A stretch of DNA of 5,793 nt from Desulfuromusa sp. (GTDB taxonomy: Bacteria; Desulfobacterota; Desulfuromonadia; Desulfuromonadales; Geopsychrobacteraceae): the NCBI GenBank assembly GCA_029933365.1, contig JAOZOH010000163.1:1-5793 (forward strand), in the 5' to 3' direction. Of the stretch, positions 5,405 to 5,793 are shown in pieces. The notes below the pieces were generated by a model that saw only the letters and a list, made by a program, of their open reading frames with translations, was not told the DNA's origin and did no database searches. The position numbers were made by a program, and so were the translations under genes. The first letter of the stretch is position 1. Every line of letters starts with the position of its first letter.

Positions 5405-5793
5405 ATGGTAGCAAAAAAAACACGACCAAAAGCTGTCCAGGGGGAAACTCTAGAAATAAACTCTCCCTGTGGAAAAATCTACGTCACGATGAACGATAGC
5501 CCGGAAACCGGAGATCTCATGGAGATTTTTGTCAGGTTCGGAAAATCTGGAACTTGCGCTAGCTTGGTTGCTAACGCTCTGACAATCATCACGTCATACG
5601 GACTTCGTTCAGGTATGGATGTCACTGAGGCAATCAAGGGTCTGATCGGCCATAGCTGCCACAAAGCTCCAGTACGTGACGGTAATGAAACGATCCTGTC
5701 CTGTGTTGACGCTATTGGTAAAGCTATCCGTATTCATGCGGGGCTTGTGCCGGTAGAAGAAGAACAGGAGACTAGTGACAATACGGAGGAGAA
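5405..5793 (+). CDS. stand-alone TSCPD-domain protein (partial, 3' end beyond window)
   Basis: The reading frame is open from the ATG at 5405 to the window edge, 129 codons so far with no stop. Residues about 14-112 match the TSCPD domain known from the C-terminus of B12-dependent class II ribonucleotide reductases (NrdJ) and from some small separate proteins: SPCGKIYVTMN (20-30), EIFVRFGKSGTCAS (40-53), SYGLRSGMDVTEAIKGLIGHSC (64-85) and LSCVDAIGKAI (98-108), where the family usually has SCPD. The four cysteines C22, C51, C85 and C100 fall at the positions expected of a metal or redox site. The tail after 113 is acidic. No reductase catalytic domain precedes it, so this is an orphan domain and not a reductase fragment. 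It has its own leader and a strong ribosome binding site. Confidence 0.85.
   Translation, partial: MVAKKTRPKAVQGETLEINSPCGKIYVTMNDSPETGDLMEIFVRFGKSGTCASLVANALTIITSYGLRSGMDVTEAIKGLIGHSCHKAPVRDGNETILSCVDAIGKAIRIHAGLVPVEEEQETSDNTEE

Noticed and set aside
5405..5793. A functional B12 link between the CobS/CobT-like genes and the TSCPD (class II reductase-type) protein
   Set aside because: Attractive because class II reductases use B12, but no gene here makes or binds cobalamin. The TSCPD domain is not the cofactor-binding part of the reductase.

Overview
The window is a gene-dense, single-strand stretch of an accessory element: a conjugative or integrative element, plasmid or large phage. It most likely comes from a Gram-negative bacterium such as a proteobacterium or Desulfobacterota. 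Base composition is near 48-50% GC by eye, ribosome binding sites are strong, there is no housekeeping gene, and small unknown ORFs are interleaved with a few larger conserved ones. The host assignment is a guess. All nine genes I can support lie on the + strand and nothing credible lies on the - strand.

Layout. 59-402: a small membrane peptide overlapped by a DUF4258-like small protein. 501-1794: a CobS/MoxR-type AAA+ ATPase followed by a small WGR-like protein. 1905-3189: a DUF3150 protein followed by an 83-residue unknown. 3266-5313: a CobT-like protein (HEXXH zincin-like N-terminus, acidic/Gln-rich linker, C-terminal vWA domain with intact MIDAS) followed by a 103-residue unknown. 5405 to the window edge: a stand-alone TSCPD-domain protein, cut by the window end.

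How they may work together. The AAA+ ATPase, DUF3150 protein and CobT-like vWA protein form a recurring set. CobS and CobT are known as the chaperone-like ATPase and vWA partner of aerobic cobaltochelatase. No CobN subunit or other cobalamin gene is visible here, so the set is more likely a repurposed MoxR/vWA remodelling machine. The putative metal-binding HEXXH site, the DNA/ADP-ribose-associated WGR domain and the two unknown small proteins are candidate client or adaptor functions.

The most striking non-coding signal is a family of nested stem-loop leaders. Three of them (418-500, 1826-1904, 5335-5404) share a CA-CC-rich start, a long purine/pyrimidine arm stem, an inner CCC(C)/GGGG hairpin and an identical CAAGGAGA ribosome binding site with AAGGAG exactly 7 nt before ATG. 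A fourth, divergent leader (3190-3265) folds into a different long hairpin, and the window start (1-58) may hold the remnant of a fifth. Each leader precedes a gene that is followed by a closely coupled small gene, so the region reads as repeated units of leader, gene and small gene.
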